A DNA stretch of 64,000 nt from Variovorax sp. Sphag1AA (GTDB lineage: Bacteria; Pseudomonadota; Gammaproteobacteria; Burkholderiales; Burkholderiaceae_C), in assembly GCF_014192575.1 (NCBI RefSeq), contig NZ_JACHYC010000010.1, positions 90,913 through 154,912 on the forward strand, in the 5' to 3' direction. The notes under the pieces are model-generated. The model had not been told where the DNA came from. It saw nothing but the letters and a program-made list of their open reading frames with translations, and did no database searches. Shown here in pieces: positions 25,981-34,708 of this stretch (its first letter is position 1; every line of letters begins with the position of its first letter). The position numbers were made by a program, and so were the translations under genes.

Positions 25981-26164
25981 CGCCGTAACAACTTCATAGC
26001 GGGCTTCCAAACCCGATCGCGCCCTTTTTCGACGCGACTTGCGCAGTATGCCAGCCCTATTGCTGTACCCGGAGCCTTTCACGCTCCGGCCACTACGATC
26101 ACTGAACAGCTCGGTCGACGACAAGCCTCCGCCGATGAACAGACCCTCGGCGCGCGTTGCGTTT

Positions 26165-26211
26165 TTCACCATTTGATCAAGCTGCACCGCAGCAAATGAT
26201 CAATCGATGAT
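26165..26211 (+). promoter_or_regulatory. Two DmpR/XylR-type upstream activating sites
   Basis: Compared with the XylR/DmpR consensus (two TTGATCAA halves), 26165-26180 matches 13 of 16 and 26196-26211 matches 12 of 16. Centres are 31 bp apart (three helical turns). They lie about 100-135 bp upstream of the inferred transcription start, as in Po and Pu promoters. Confidence 0.8.
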
Positions 26212-26279
26212 CCGGGACAACCCGCACCTGCAGGCGGGTGTCGGTCCCGACTTCATACAAATCAATCACTTAGCCGCGC

Positions 26280-26295
26280 TGGCACGGCCGTTGCC
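26280..26295 (+). promoter_or_regulatory. Sigma-54 (-24/-12) promoter of the dmp operon
   Basis: TGGCACG-GCCG-TTGCC, essentially the RpoN consensus with GG and GC separated by exactly 10 bp. The inferred transcription start is near 26306, about 42 bases before dmpK. With the two upstream activating sites and dmpR it forms a complete phenol-inducible module. Confidence 0.9.
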
Positions 26296-26347
26296 CCTTA
26301 TTGCACGGGCGGCGCGGTTGCTGCCCGACAAGTGATGGATTGAACAA

Positions 26348-26626
26348 GTGAAGCCTTCCACCCAGCCCCGCGGCCCGCAAGGTGCCGGCGAAATGACAGG
26401 ACAGCCCTGCTTCGTGCGTGTCACCGGCACGCAGGACGCGCGCTTCGTCGAATTCGAGTTCGCCATCGGCGATCCGGAGCTGGCGGTGGAACTCGTCATG
26501 CAGTTCGACCAGTTCCGCGAGTTCTGCGCGCGCCACGCAGTCAGCCACCTGACGCCCGAGGAGGGCGCACGGATCGACTACGAGCGCATGAAGTGGCGCT
26601 ACGGCGCGCCGGGCATCGACCACTGA
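26348..26626 (+). CDS. dmpK: Phenol hydroxylase assembly subunit P0
   Basis: A 92-aa auxiliary protein that binds the hydroxylase apo-oxygenase and helps load its diiron centre. Core motifs FVEFEFAIGDPELAVELV and FREFCARH fit the DmpK/PhyA family. It is the first gene after the sigma-54 promoter. The GTG start gives the family's usual length but has no good RBS; an ATG at 26393 with AAGGTG upstream would give 77 aa that still includes the conserved core. Confidence 0.88.
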   Translation: MKPSTQPRGPQGAGEMTGQPCFVRVTGTQDARFVEFEFAIGDPELAVELVMQFDQFREFCARHAVSHLTPEEGARIDYERMKWRYGAPGIDH

Positions 26627-26643
26627 CCCCCAAGGAGACCCTC

Positions 26644-27639
26644 GTGCAAGTCGACATCAAGACCTCCGACATCCGGCCGATCCGGCAGACCTTCTCGCAC
26701 GTGGCGCGACGGCTGGGCGACAAGCCCGCCTCGCGCTACCAGGAGGCTACGCTGGACATGCAGCCCACGGCCAACTTCCACTACCGGCCGCTGTGGCAGC
26801 CCGAGTTCGAGCTCTACGACAAGCGCCGGACCGCCATCGAAATGGCCGACTGGTACAGCTTCAAGGACCCGCGCCACTACTACTACGGCGTCTACACCAT
26901 GGCGCGTGCCCGCCAGCAGGAGGGCGCCGACCGGCAGTTCGAGTTCGCGGAGAAGCGCAGCCTTCTTGCACAGGCCGACCCGCAACTGCGCGAATCGCTG
27001 CAGCAGGTGATGGTGCCGCTGCGCCACTACGAGTGGGGCGCCAACATGAACATGAGCTATTGCTGCGGCTATGGCTACGGCACGGCGGTCACGCAGGCTT
27101 TCATCTTCGCTGCGATGGACCGGCTCGGCATTGCGCAGTACATGTCGCGCATCGGCCTGCAGGTGGACGGCAACACGGGCGCTGCTCTTGAAGCGGGCAA
27201 GCAGGCATGGCTGCAGCATCCGGCCTGGCAGGGCGTGCGGCGCGTGATGGAGAAGCTCTTCGTCACCAAGGACTGGTTCGAGGTCTTCGTTGCGCAGAGC
27301 CTGGTGTTCGACGGGCTGATGTACCCGCTGATCCACCGCCGCTATGTGAACGCGCACAGTGCCGCCAGCGGCCACGCGCTCGCGATGCTGACCGAGTTTC
27401 CCAACGAATGGTTCGACGAGACCGCGCGCTGGGTCGACGCGACGGTGAAGACCGCGGTCGACGAATCCCCGGCCAACGCCGCAGAGCTCTCGCGCTGGTA
27501 CGTGCAGTGGCGTGACCAGATCGCGCAGGCACTGGAGCCGCTGGCTGCGCTCGCGCTGCACGACACCGGCGCCGGCGTGCTCGAAAGCCTCGTGACCGAA
27601 CTCGATGCGCGCGCCGCGCGCCTCGGCATCCAGCAGTGA
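26644..27639 (+). CDS. dmpL: Phenol hydroxylase P1 (oxygenase beta subunit)
   Basis: A 331-aa structural subunit of the (alpha-beta-gamma)2 multicomponent phenol hydroxylase. It has a ferritin-like fold without iron ligands. Family motifs PTANFHYRPLWQPEFELYD and NMNMSYCCGYGYG are present. GTG start with AAGGAG 7 bases upstream, 17 bp after dmpK. It pairs with DmpN and DmpO. Confidence 0.92.
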   Translation: MQVDIKTSDIRPIRQTFSHVARRLGDKPASRYQEATLDMQPTANFHYRPLWQPEFELYDKRRTAIEMADWYSFKDPRHYYYGVYTMARARQQEGADRQFEFAEKRSLLAQADPQLRESLQQVMVPLRHYEWGANMNMSYCCGYGYGTAVTQAFIFAAMDRLGIAQYMSRIGLQVDGNTGAALEAGKQAWLQHPAWQGVRRVMEKLFVTKDWFEVFVAQSLVFDGLMYPLIHRRYVNAHSAASGHALAMLTEFPNEWFDETARWVDATVKTAVDESPANAAELSRWYVQWRDQIAQALEPLAALALHDTGAGVLESLVTELDARAARLGIQQ

Positions 27640-27659
27640 ACCGAAACCAAGGAGACCCC

Positions 27660-27956
27660 ATGACCACCGCCACCGCAGCCGCAAGCCGCCCGCCCGTGTT
27701 CATCGCATTGCAGTCCAGCGAGACCGCGCGCGCCATCGTCGAGGCCATCGTCGAAGACAACCCCGAGGCCACGGTCAATGACTATCCGGCGATGGTCAAG
27801 ATCGACGCGCCGGGGCGACTCGTGATCCGGCGCGAATCGGTTGAAGACCGTGTGGGCCGCCCGTGGAGCATGCAGGAGATCCACCTGAGCCTCATATCCC
27901 TCTCTGGAAACATCGACGAGAGCGACGACGAGTTCACATTGCACTGGGGTGCCTGA
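27660..27956 (+). CDS. dmpM: Phenol hydroxylase P2 (effector/coupling protein)
   Basis: A 98-aa cofactor-less regulatory protein of the MmoB/DmpM family that docks near the diiron centre and couples electron transfer to hydroxylation. The core reads VFIALQSSETARAIVEAI followed by YPAMVKIDAPGRLVIRR. ATG with AAGGAG 5 bases upstream, 20 bp after dmpL. Confidence 0.92.
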   Translation: MTTATAAASRPPVFIALQSSETARAIVEAIVEDNPEATVNDYPAMVKIDAPGRLVIRRESVEDRVGRPWSMQEIHLSLISLSGNIDESDDEFTLHWGA

Positions 27957-27984
27957 GCCCAGCAACCGAATCGAGGAACAAGCC

Positions 27985-29565
27985 ATGACACAAGCAAACA
28001 GCACCCCGCGCTCCAAGCCCCGCCTCGGCCTGAAGGAACGCTACGCGATGATGACCCGCGGCCTCGGCTGGGACACCACCTACGAGTCGATGGACGACGT
28101 GTTTCCCTTCGACAAGTTCGAAGGCATCAAGATCCATGACTGGGACAAGTGGGAAGACCCCTTCCGCCTCACCATGGACGCCTACTGGAAGTTCCAGGGC
28201 GAGAAGGAAAAGAAGCTCTACGCGATCATCGACGCCTTCCAGCAGAACAACGGGCAGTTCAACGTCAGCGATCCGCGCTACCTGAACACGCTCAAGCTGT
28301 TCCTCTCCGGCGTGTCGCCGCTCGAATACGCGGCACATCGCGGCTACGCAATGGCGGGCCGGTCGTTCCGTGGCGTCGGCGCGCGTGTGGCCTGCCAGAT
28401 GCAGTCCATCGACGAGCTGCGCCATGCGCAGACGCAGTTCCACACCATCAGCCACTTCAACAAGTTCTTCAACGGCCTGCATGATCCGCAGCACATGCAC
28501 GACCGCGTGTGGTACCTCTCGGTACCCAAGAGCTACTTCGAGGATGCGATGAGCGCAGGGCCGTTCGAGTTCGTCACCGCGATCTCGTTCTCCTTCGAAT
28601 ACGTGCTGACCAACCTGCTGTTCATGCCCTTCATGAGCGGCGCGGCCTACAACGGTGACATGGCGACCGTGACCTTCGGCTTCTCGGCGCAGAGCGACGA
28701 GTCGCGCCACATGACGCTGGGGTTGGAAGTGGTGAAGTTTCTTCTCGAGCAGGACCCGGACAACGTGCCGATCGTGCAGAAGTGGATCGACAAGTGGTTC
28801 TGGCGGGGCTACCGCCTGCTCACGCTGGTCTCGATGATGATGGACTACATGCTGCCCAAGCGCGTGATGAGCTGGTCCGAGGCCTGGGAGATGTACTTCG
28901 AGAAGAACGGTGGCGCACTGTTCCAGGATCTCGCGCGCTACGGCATCCGCATGCCCAAGTACCACGAGGTCGCGACGAAGGAAAAGAGCCGCCTCTCGCA
29001 CGAAGCCTGGAGCGTCTTCAACAACTACGGCCACGCGGCCAACTTCAACGTGTGGGTCCCGCGCGCCGAGGAGATGGACTGGCTCTCGGAGAAGTACCCC
29101 GAGACCTTCGATCGCCTCTACCGCCCGCGCTTCGAGTGGCTCGCCGAGCAGGAGAAGGCCGGCAAGCGCTGGTTCAACAACACGCTGCCGATGCTGTGCC
29201 AGACCTGCCAGATCCCGATGTTCTTTACCGAGCCGGACGACCCGACCAAGATCTGCTACCGCGAGAGCACCTACCACGGCATGAAGCATCACTTCTGCTC
29301 GGACGGCTGCAAGGATGTGTTCGACGGCGAGCCCGAGAAGTACGTGCAGGCGTGGCTGCCGGTGCATCAGATCTACCAGGGCAACTGCTTCCCGGAAGGC
29401 ACCGATCCGACAGTGGAGGGCTTCAACCCGCTCGCCGCGGTGCTGGACTACTACCACATCAACAACGGCGCCGACAACGGCGAGTTCAACAGCTCGCCCG
29501 ACAAGGCGAACTGGGAGCGATGGACCGGGCAGGACTTGTCCTCATCGCAGGTGAAAGCCGCCTGA
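27985..29565 (+). CDS. dmpN: Phenol hydroxylase P3 (oxygenase alpha subunit, diiron)
   Basis: The catalytic subunit that hydroxylates phenol (and methylphenols) to catechols using O2. It is 526 aa. Both E-x-x-H diiron motifs are intact (SIDELRHAQTQ and QSDESRHMTLG), with the outlying glutamates in SPLEYAAHRG and FSFEYVLTN. A C-terminal Cys-rich YHS-like domain (MLCQTCQIP, then HHFCSDGCKDVFDG) is typical of the family. ATG with GAGGAA 7 bases upstream. Confidence 0.95.
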   Translation: MTQANSTPRSKPRLGLKERYAMMTRGLGWDTTYESMDDVFPFDKFEGIKIHDWDKWEDPFRLTMDAYWKFQGEKEKKLYAIIDAFQQNNGQFNVSDPRYLNTLKLFLSGVSPLEYAAHRGYAMAGRSFRGVGARVACQMQSIDELRHAQTQFHTISHFNKFFNGLHDPQHMHDRVWYLSVPKSYFEDAMSAGPFEFVTAISFSFEYVLTNLLFMPFMSGAAYNGDMATVTFGFSAQSDESRHMTLGLEVVKFLLEQDPDNVPIVQKWIDKWFWRGYRLLTLVSMMMDYMLPKRVMSWSEAWEMYFEKNGGALFQDLARYGIRMPKYHEVATKEKSRLSHEAWSVFNNYGHAANFNVWVPRAEEMDWLSEKYPETFDRLYRPRFEWLAEQEKAGKRWFNNTLPMLCQTCQIPMFFTEPDDPTKICYRESTYHGMKHHFCSDGCKDVFDGEPEKYVQAWLPVHQIYQGNCFPEGTDPTVEGFNPLAAVLDYYHINNGADNGEFNSSPDKANWERWTGQDLSSSQVKAA

Positions 29566-29653
29566 ACCCGTAGCAATCGCGATTCATCACCGAGCCTGCA
29601 GCGCGCCGCGCGCGCTGCGTTGGCGGAGCTCATCCCGAAACAAGGAGACCGAA

Positions 29654-30016
29654 ATGTCAGTCGTTGCACTCCAACCCGGCTACAGCGGCACCGTTGCCGA
29701 CACCGAAGATCGCTTCCACGGCAATCGCCTGCTCTACATCGGCTGGGAAGACCACCTGCTGTTCTGCTCGCCGGTGTGCCTGCCGCTGCCGCCGTCGATG
29801 CCTTTTGGCGCGCTGCTCAGCGATGTACTGCCAGGTGTCTACGGAAGCCATCCCGACTTCGAGAAGATCGATTGGTCGAAGGCGCAGTGGTTCGATTCCG
29901 GCAAGCCCTTCACGCCCGATCCGGCGAAGTCGCTGGCCGACAACGGGCTCGGCCACAAGTCCGTGATCCGCTTCCGCGTGCCCGGCCTGAAGGGCATCAA
30001 GGGCTCGGCGAGCTGA
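29654..30016 (+). CDS. dmpO: Phenol hydroxylase P4 (oxygenase gamma subunit)
   Basis: The 120-aa small subunit of the hydroxylase. It has the family features LLYIGWEDHLLFCSPVCLPLP (split here as YIGWEDHLLF and CSPVCLPLP) and a basic C-terminus. AAGGAG lies 6 bases before the ATG. It follows dmpN by 88 bp, the longest gap within the hydroxylase genes; no terminator is evident there. Confidence 0.9.
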   Translation: MSVVALQPGYSGTVADTEDRFHGNRLLYIGWEDHLLFCSPVCLPLPPSMPFGALLSDVLPGVYGSHPDFEKIDWSKAQWFDSGKPFTPDPAKSLADNGLGHKSVIRFRVPGLKGIKGSAS

Positions 30017-30035
30017 GGCAGCAAGGGAGACGGCC

Positions 30036-31094
30036 ATGAGCTTCCAGATCATGATCGAGCCGATCGGGCAGGGCATCGAGGCGCGTGACGGCCAGACGGT
30101 GCTCGACGCCTGCCTGCGAGCCGGCGTGTGGCTGCCGCATGCCTGCGGCCACGGCGTCTGCGGCACGTGCAAGGTGCAGGTGCTCGAAGGCGAGTGCGAC
30201 CACGGTGATTCGTCCAACTTCGCGTTGATGGACTTCGAACGCGACGAAGGAAAGATCCTCGCCTGCTGCGCGATGGCGCAGGGCGACATCGTCATCGAGG
30301 CCGAGATCGACGAGGACCCCGATGCGCAGTTCCTGCAGCTCGAGGACTTCGAGGCCGAAGTCGCCGAGGCACGAATGCTCACACCCACCATCCGCGGCCT
30401 GTGGCTGCGCACGGAGCGGCCAGTGCCTTTCCAGGCGGGCCAGTACGTGATGCTGCACGTGCCGGGCGTGGAGAGCGCGCGCGCCTTCTCGATCGCCAAT
30501 GCGCCGCAGGACGACCTGATCGAACTGCACATCCGTCGCGTGCCCAACGGCCGCGCGACCGGTTGGCTGCATGACGAACTCCAGCAAGGGCAGCGCGTGC
30601 GCTTCACGGCACCCAACGGCCGCTTCTTCGTGCGCAAGTCGGCCGCCGTGCCGATGATCTTCGTCGCTGGCGGCTCGGGGCTGTCGAGCCCGAAATCGAT
30701 GGTGCTCGACCTGCTGGCCGAAGGCTGCGAGCTGCCGATCACGCTGATCCAGGGTGCGCGCAATCGCGAGGAGCTCTACTTCCACGAACTCTTCGAGGCG
30801 CTCGCGGACCGGCATCCGAACTTCACCTACCTGCCGGTGCTGTCCGACATCGCGCCGGAGGAAGACTGGCGCGGCGCGCGCGGCTTCGCTCACGAAGCGC
30901 TCAAGGCGCACTTCGCGAACGACTTCCGCGGCCACAAGGCCTACCTGTGCGGACCGCCGCCGATGACCGAGGCCTGCATCGCCACGCTGATGCAGGGCCG
31001 GCTCTTCGAGCGCGACATCTACACGGAGAAGTTCTTCACCGCTGCCGACGCCGCTTCGGCCGCGCCGCGCAGCCCTCTGTTCAAGGCCCTGTGA
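30036..31094 (+). CDS. dmpP: Phenol hydroxylase P5 (reductase)
   Basis: A 352-aa NADH:acceptor reductase that feeds electrons to DmpN. The N-terminal plant-type [2Fe-2S] ferredoxin domain has Cys ligands in HACGHGVCGTCKV and ACCAM. The FAD-binding domain follows (RAFSIAN) and then the NAD domain (FVAGGSGLSSP, YLCGPPPMTEA). Strong RBS. Its stop TGA overlaps the dmpQ start by one base. Confidence 0.94.
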   Translation: MSFQIMIEPIGQGIEARDGQTVLDACLRAGVWLPHACGHGVCGTCKVQVLEGECDHGDSSNFALMDFERDEGKILACCAMAQGDIVIEAEIDEDPDAQFLQLEDFEAEVAEARMLTPTIRGLWLRTERPVPFQAGQYVMLHVPGVESARAFSIANAPQDDLIELHIRRVPNGRATGWLHDELQQGQRVRFTAPNGRFFVRKSAAVPMIFVAGGSGLSSPKSMVLDLLAEGCELPITLIQGARNREELYFHELFEALADRHPNFTYLPVLSDIAPEEDWRGARGFAHEALKAHFANDFRGHKAYLCGPPPMTEACIATLMQGRLFERDIYTEKFFTAADAASAAPRSPLFKAL

Positions 31095-31432
31095 TGACGA
31101 CGACAAGCTTTTCCGTCGCGATCGGCAACACGCAGGAGCGCTACACCTGCCGGCCCGACCAGACCCTGCTCGGCGGCATGGAGCAGCTCGGCCGCAAGGG
31201 CATCCCGGTCGGTTGCCGTGGCGGCGGCTGCGGCGTGTGCAAGGTCCGCATCGAATCGGGCCGCGCGCGCTGCGAACGCATGAGCCGCTGCCACGTGACC
31301 GCCGACGAGGAAGCGCAGGGCTTCGTGCTGGCCTGCCGCGCCTATCCGCAAAGCGACCTGGAGCTGCGCGCCGCCCCGCGTATGGCCCGTTGCATCGAGC
31401 GCCATCTGGCGCAACCCCATCCCCACCCCTGA
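31094..31432 (+). CDS. dmpQ: XylT/DmpQ-type [2Fe-2S] ferredoxin
   Basis: A 112-aa plant-type ferredoxin whose known role is re-reduction of catechol 2,3-dioxygenase iron after inactivation by substituted catechols. The cluster motif is CRGGGCGVCKV with the fourth Cys in LACRAYP. TGATG overlap with dmpP and position directly before dmpB match classical operons. A second homologue occurs at 51620-51967. Confidence 0.92.
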   Translation: MTTTSFSVAIGNTQERYTCRPDQTLLGGMEQLGRKGIPVGCRGGGCGVCKVRIESGRARCERMSRCHVTADEEAQGFVLACRAYPQSDLELRAAPRMARCIERHLAQPHPHP

Positions 31433-31454
31433 AACCCCACCAAGGAGACTCACC

Positions 31455-32387
31455 ATGGCACTCACTGGCGTCCTTCGACCCGGCCACGTTCAACTTCGCG
31501 TGCTCGACATGGAAGCGGCACTGAAGCACTACCGCGATGTGCTCGGCCTCATCGAGACCGCGCGTGACGCGCAGGGCCGCATCTACCTCAAGGCCTGGGA
31601 CGAGCATGACCACCACAGCGTCGTGCTGCGCGAGGCCGACACCGCCGGCATGGACTTCATGGGCTTCCGCGTCGATTCGAACGCGACGCTCGAAAAGCTC
31701 GCCGCCGACCTCAAGGCCAGCGGCCTCGCGACCGACATCGGCTGGGTCGAGGCCGGCGAGCATGTGCGCACCGGAAGGCGCTTCCGCTTCACGGTGCCCA
31801 CGGGCCACGTGATGGAGCTCTATGCCGAGAAGGAGAAGGTCGGCAACGGCATGCCCTACGAGAACCCGGAGGTCTCGCCCGACGACCTCAAGGGCATGGC
31901 GCCGTCGCGCTTCGATCACTGTCTGCTGTACGGCGACGACCTCGACGGCACCGTGAAAGTGTTCACCGAGATCCTCGGCTTCGAACTGGCCGAGAAGGTG
32001 GTGGCCGGCCCCGAGAAGATGCTGATCGCGGCCTTCCTCACCTGCTCGACCAAGCCGCATGACATCGCGTTCATTCGTCATCCGGAAAAGAACAAGTTCC
32101 ACCACGCGTCGTTCATGCTCGACAACTGGGGCGAGGTGCTGAAGGCGGCCGACATCATCACCAAGAAGCGCGTGTCGCTCGACATCGGCCCGACGCGCCA
32201 CGGCATTACGCGCGGCGAGACGATCTACTTCTTCGATCCGAGCGGCAATCGCAACGAGGTCTTCTCCGGCGGCTACATCTACTACCCGGACAAGCCGGCG
32301 CTGGTGTGGACCGACGACGAACTCGGGCGCGCGATCTTCTATCACGACCGCAAGCTCAACGAGAACTTCCTCTCGGTGCTGACCTGA
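31455..32387 (+). CDS. dmpB: Catechol 2,3-dioxygenase (extradiol, type I)
   Basis: Cleaves catechol to 2-hydroxymuconic semialdehyde with Fe(II) and O2. The 310 aa comprise two vicinal-oxygen-chelate domains. Iron ligands are His in RFDHCLLYGDD, His in FHHASFML and Glu in NRNEVFSGGY. AAGGAG RBS. A close paralogue lies at 51968-52915 in the second operon; the two differ mainly in the loop before the iron-binding domain. Confidence 0.95.
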   Translation: MALTGVLRPGHVQLRVLDMEAALKHYRDVLGLIETARDAQGRIYLKAWDEHDHHSVVLREADTAGMDFMGFRVDSNATLEKLAADLKASGLATDIGWVEAGEHVRTGRRFRFTVPTGHVMELYAEKEKVGNGMPYENPEVSPDDLKGMAPSRFDHCLLYGDDLDGTVKVFTEILGFELAEKVVAGPEKMLIAAFLTCSTKPHDIAFIRHPEKNKFHHASFMLDNWGEVLKAADIITKKRVSLDIGPTRHGITRGETIYFFDPSGNRNEVFSGGYIYYPDKPALVWTDDELGRAIFYHDRKLNENFLSVLT

Positions 32388-32397
32388 GGGCGCGGCC

Positions 32398-33852
32398 ATG
32401 AAGCAGTACATGAACTTCATCGGCGGCGAGTTCGTTGCCACCGGCAAGACCTTCGAGAACCGCGCGCCGGTGGACAACCGCGTGCTCGGCCTCGTGCACG
32501 AGGCCGGTGCCGACGAAGTCGACGCGGCGGTACGCGCAGCACGCAACGCACTCCACGGGGAGTGGGGCCGCATGACGGTCACGCGCCGCGTCGAGCTGCT
32601 GCACGCGGTGGCCGACGAGATCAACCGGCGATTCGACGACTTCCTGCAAGCCGAGATGGCCGACACCGGCAAGCCGCATGCGCTTGCGTCGCACGTGGAC
32701 ATCCCGCGTGGCGCGGCCAACTTCAAGGTGTTTGCCGACATCGTGAAGAACGTGCCCACGGAGAGCTTCGAGATGGCGACGCCGGATGGCGGCCAGGCGC
32801 TCAACTACGCGATCCGCTCGCCCGTGGGCGTGATCGGCGTCGTGTGCCCGTGGAACCTGCCGCTGCTGCTGATGACCTGGAAGGTCGGCCCGGCACTGGC
32901 CTGCGGCAACACCGTGGTGGTCAAGCCCTCGGAAGAGACGCCGGCCACGGCCACGTTGCTCGGCGAGGTGATGAACGCTGTCGGCATCCCGCCCGGCGTC
33001 TACAACGTGGTGCATGGCTTCGGGCCGGATTCGGCCGGTGAATTCCTCACGCGGCATCCGGGCGTGAACGGCATCACCTTCACCGGTGAGACGCGCACTG
33101 GCGAGGCGATCATGGCCGCGGCGGCCAAGGGCGTGCGGCCGGTGTCCTTCGAGCTCGGCGGCAAGAACGCCGGCATCGTGTTTGCCGATGCCGACTTCGA
33201 CAAGGCGGTGGCCGGCATCACGCGATCGGCCTTCGAGAACTGCGGGCAGGTGTGCCTCGGCACCGAGCGTGTGTATGTGGAGCGGCCGATCTTCGATCGC
33301 TTCGTTGCCGCGCTCAAGGAGAAGGCCGAGGCGCTCAAGCCCGGCCCTTCGGAAGAAGCCGGCGTGAGCATTGGCCCGCTGATCTCTCAGGAGCACAGGC
33401 AGAAGGTGCTGTCGTACTACGAGAAGGCAGTACGCGAAGGCGCGACCGTGGTCACCGGCGGTGGCGTGCCGACGATGAAGGGCGCACTGGCGGAAGGCCA
33501 TTGGGTGCAGCCGACCATCTGGACGGGCCTGCCCGAGACGGCGGCGGTGATCCGCGAGGAGATCTTCGGCCCGTGCTGCCACATCGCGCCTTTCGACACG
33601 GAGGAAGAGGCGATCGCGCTCGCCAACGCGACGGACTACGGCCTCGCCACCACCGTGTGGACGCAGAACCTCGGCCGCGCGCACCGCGTCGCAAAGCAGG
33701 TCGAGGTGGGCATCTGCTGGATCAACAGCTGGTTCCTGCGTGACCTGCGAACGGCCTTCGGCGGCGCCAAGGCCTCGGGCATTGGGCGCGAGGGCGGTGT
33801 GCATTCGCTCGAGTTCTATACCGAGCTGCGCAACGTCTGCATCAAGCTCTGA
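32398..33852 (+). CDS. dmpC: 2-Hydroxymuconic semialdehyde dehydrogenase
   Basis: NAD-dependent oxidation of 2-hydroxymuconic semialdehyde to 4-oxalocrotonate (2-hydroxymuconate), the oxalocrotonate branch. The 484-aa ALDH has VCPWNLPLLLMTWK, FELGGKNAG (general-base Glu) and the nucleophile Cys in GQVCLGTERV. It starts 10 bp after dmpB. A paralogue is at 53363-54826. Confidence 0.94.
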   Translation: MKQYMNFIGGEFVATGKTFENRAPVDNRVLGLVHEAGADEVDAAVRAARNALHGEWGRMTVTRRVELLHAVADEINRRFDDFLQAEMADTGKPHALASHVDIPRGAANFKVFADIVKNVPTESFEMATPDGGQALNYAIRSPVGVIGVVCPWNLPLLLMTWKVGPALACGNTVVVKPSEETPATATLLGEVMNAVGIPPGVYNVVHGFGPDSAGEFLTRHPGVNGITFTGETRTGEAIMAAAAKGVRPVSFELGGKNAGIVFADADFDKAVAGITRSAFENCGQVCLGTERVYVERPIFDRFVAALKEKAEALKPGPSEEAGVSIGPLISQEHRQKVLSYYEKAVREGATVVTGGGVPTMKGALAEGHWVQPTIWTGLPETAAVIREEIFGPCCHIAPFDTEEEAIALANATDYGLATTVWTQNLGRAHRVAKQVEVGICWINSWFLRDLRTAFGGAKASGIGREGGVHSLEFYTELRNVCIKL

Positions 33853-33862
33853 GGTGGCCACG

Positions 33863-34687
33863 ATGAGCAATCCCGAGATTGCGCGCAGCGTGCGCACCGG
33901 CGCCTTCGATACCAACGTGCACGACGTGGGCGACGGCGCGCCGGTGCTCTTCATCCACGGTTCGGGCCCCGGCGTGAGCGCGTGGGCCAACTGGCGGCTG
34001 GTATTGCCCGAGCTTGCGAAGACGCGGCGCGTGATTGCGCCCGACATGGCAGGGTTCGGCTTTACCGAGCGCGTACCCGGTGCGGTCTACACGATGGACG
34101 CGTGGGTGCAGCAGGCGCTCGACCTGCTCGACGCACTGGACATCGAGCGCACCGATCTCGTCGGCAACTCGTTCGGGGGTGCGTTGTCGCTGGCACTGGC
34201 GATCCGCGCACCGCATCGCGTACGGCGACTGGTGCTGATGGGCAGCGTGGGCGTGCCGTTCGCGATCACACCCGGACTCGACGCGGTCTGGGGCTACACG
34301 CCTTCGTTCGAGAACATGCGCCGCATCATGGATGTGTTCGCCTTCGATCGAACGCTGGTCACGGACGAACTCGCGCAGCTGCGCTACGAAGCCAGCATCC
34401 GCCCCGGCTTCCAGGAGAGCTTTGCCGCGATGTTCCCCGCGCCGCGCCAGCGTTGGGTCGACGCCATGGCAAGCCCCGAGGCTGCGATCCGCGCGCTGCC
34501 GCACGAGACGTTGCTGATCCATGGCCGCGAAGACGAAGTGATCCCGCTCGCGACCTCGCTCACGCTCTCGCGGTGGATTCAACGCAGCCAGCTCCACGTG
34601 TTCGGCCGGTGCGGCCACTGGACGCAGATCGAGCACAGCGCGCGCTTCGTGCGGCTGGTGCGCGACTTCCTGGCCGAAGACCTTTGA
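33863..34687 (+). CDS. dmpD: 2-Hydroxymuconic semialdehyde hydrolase
   Basis: An alpha/beta hydrolase that removes formate (or another acid) from the ring-fission product, giving 2-oxopent-4-enoate. It is the hydrolytic branch, needed for ketone ring-fission products from 3-substituted catechols. The 274 aa have oxyanion HGSGPGVSAW, nucleophile GNSFGG, Asp in GREDEVIP and His in GRCGHWTQ. It is present only in this operon, not in the second meta-cleavage cluster. Confidence 0.93.
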   Translation: MSNPEIARSVRTGAFDTNVHDVGDGAPVLFIHGSGPGVSAWANWRLVLPELAKTRRVIAPDMAGFGFTERVPGAVYTMDAWVQQALDLLDALDIERTDLVGNSFGGALSLALAIRAPHRVRRLVLMGSVGVPFAITPGLDAVWGYTPSFENMRRIMDVFAFDRTLVTDELAQLRYEASIRPGFQESFAAMFPAPRQRWVDAMASPEAAIRALPHETLLIHGREDEVIPLATSLTLSRWIQRSQLHVFGRCGHWTQIEHSARFVRLVRDFLAEDL

Positions 34688-34708
34688 TTCATCGCAATGG
34701 AAAGAACC

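Noticed and set aside
20300..26000. Integron cassette array
   Set aside because: Genes alternate in strand, there is no integrase, and no repeated attC-like sites with GTTRRRY/RYYYAAC ends could be aligned at gene boundaries.
29997..32804. 935-codon open frame on the minus strand
   Set aside because: Opposes dmpP, dmpQ, dmpB and part of dmpC, all of which have intact cofactor motifs; a GC-driven shadow.
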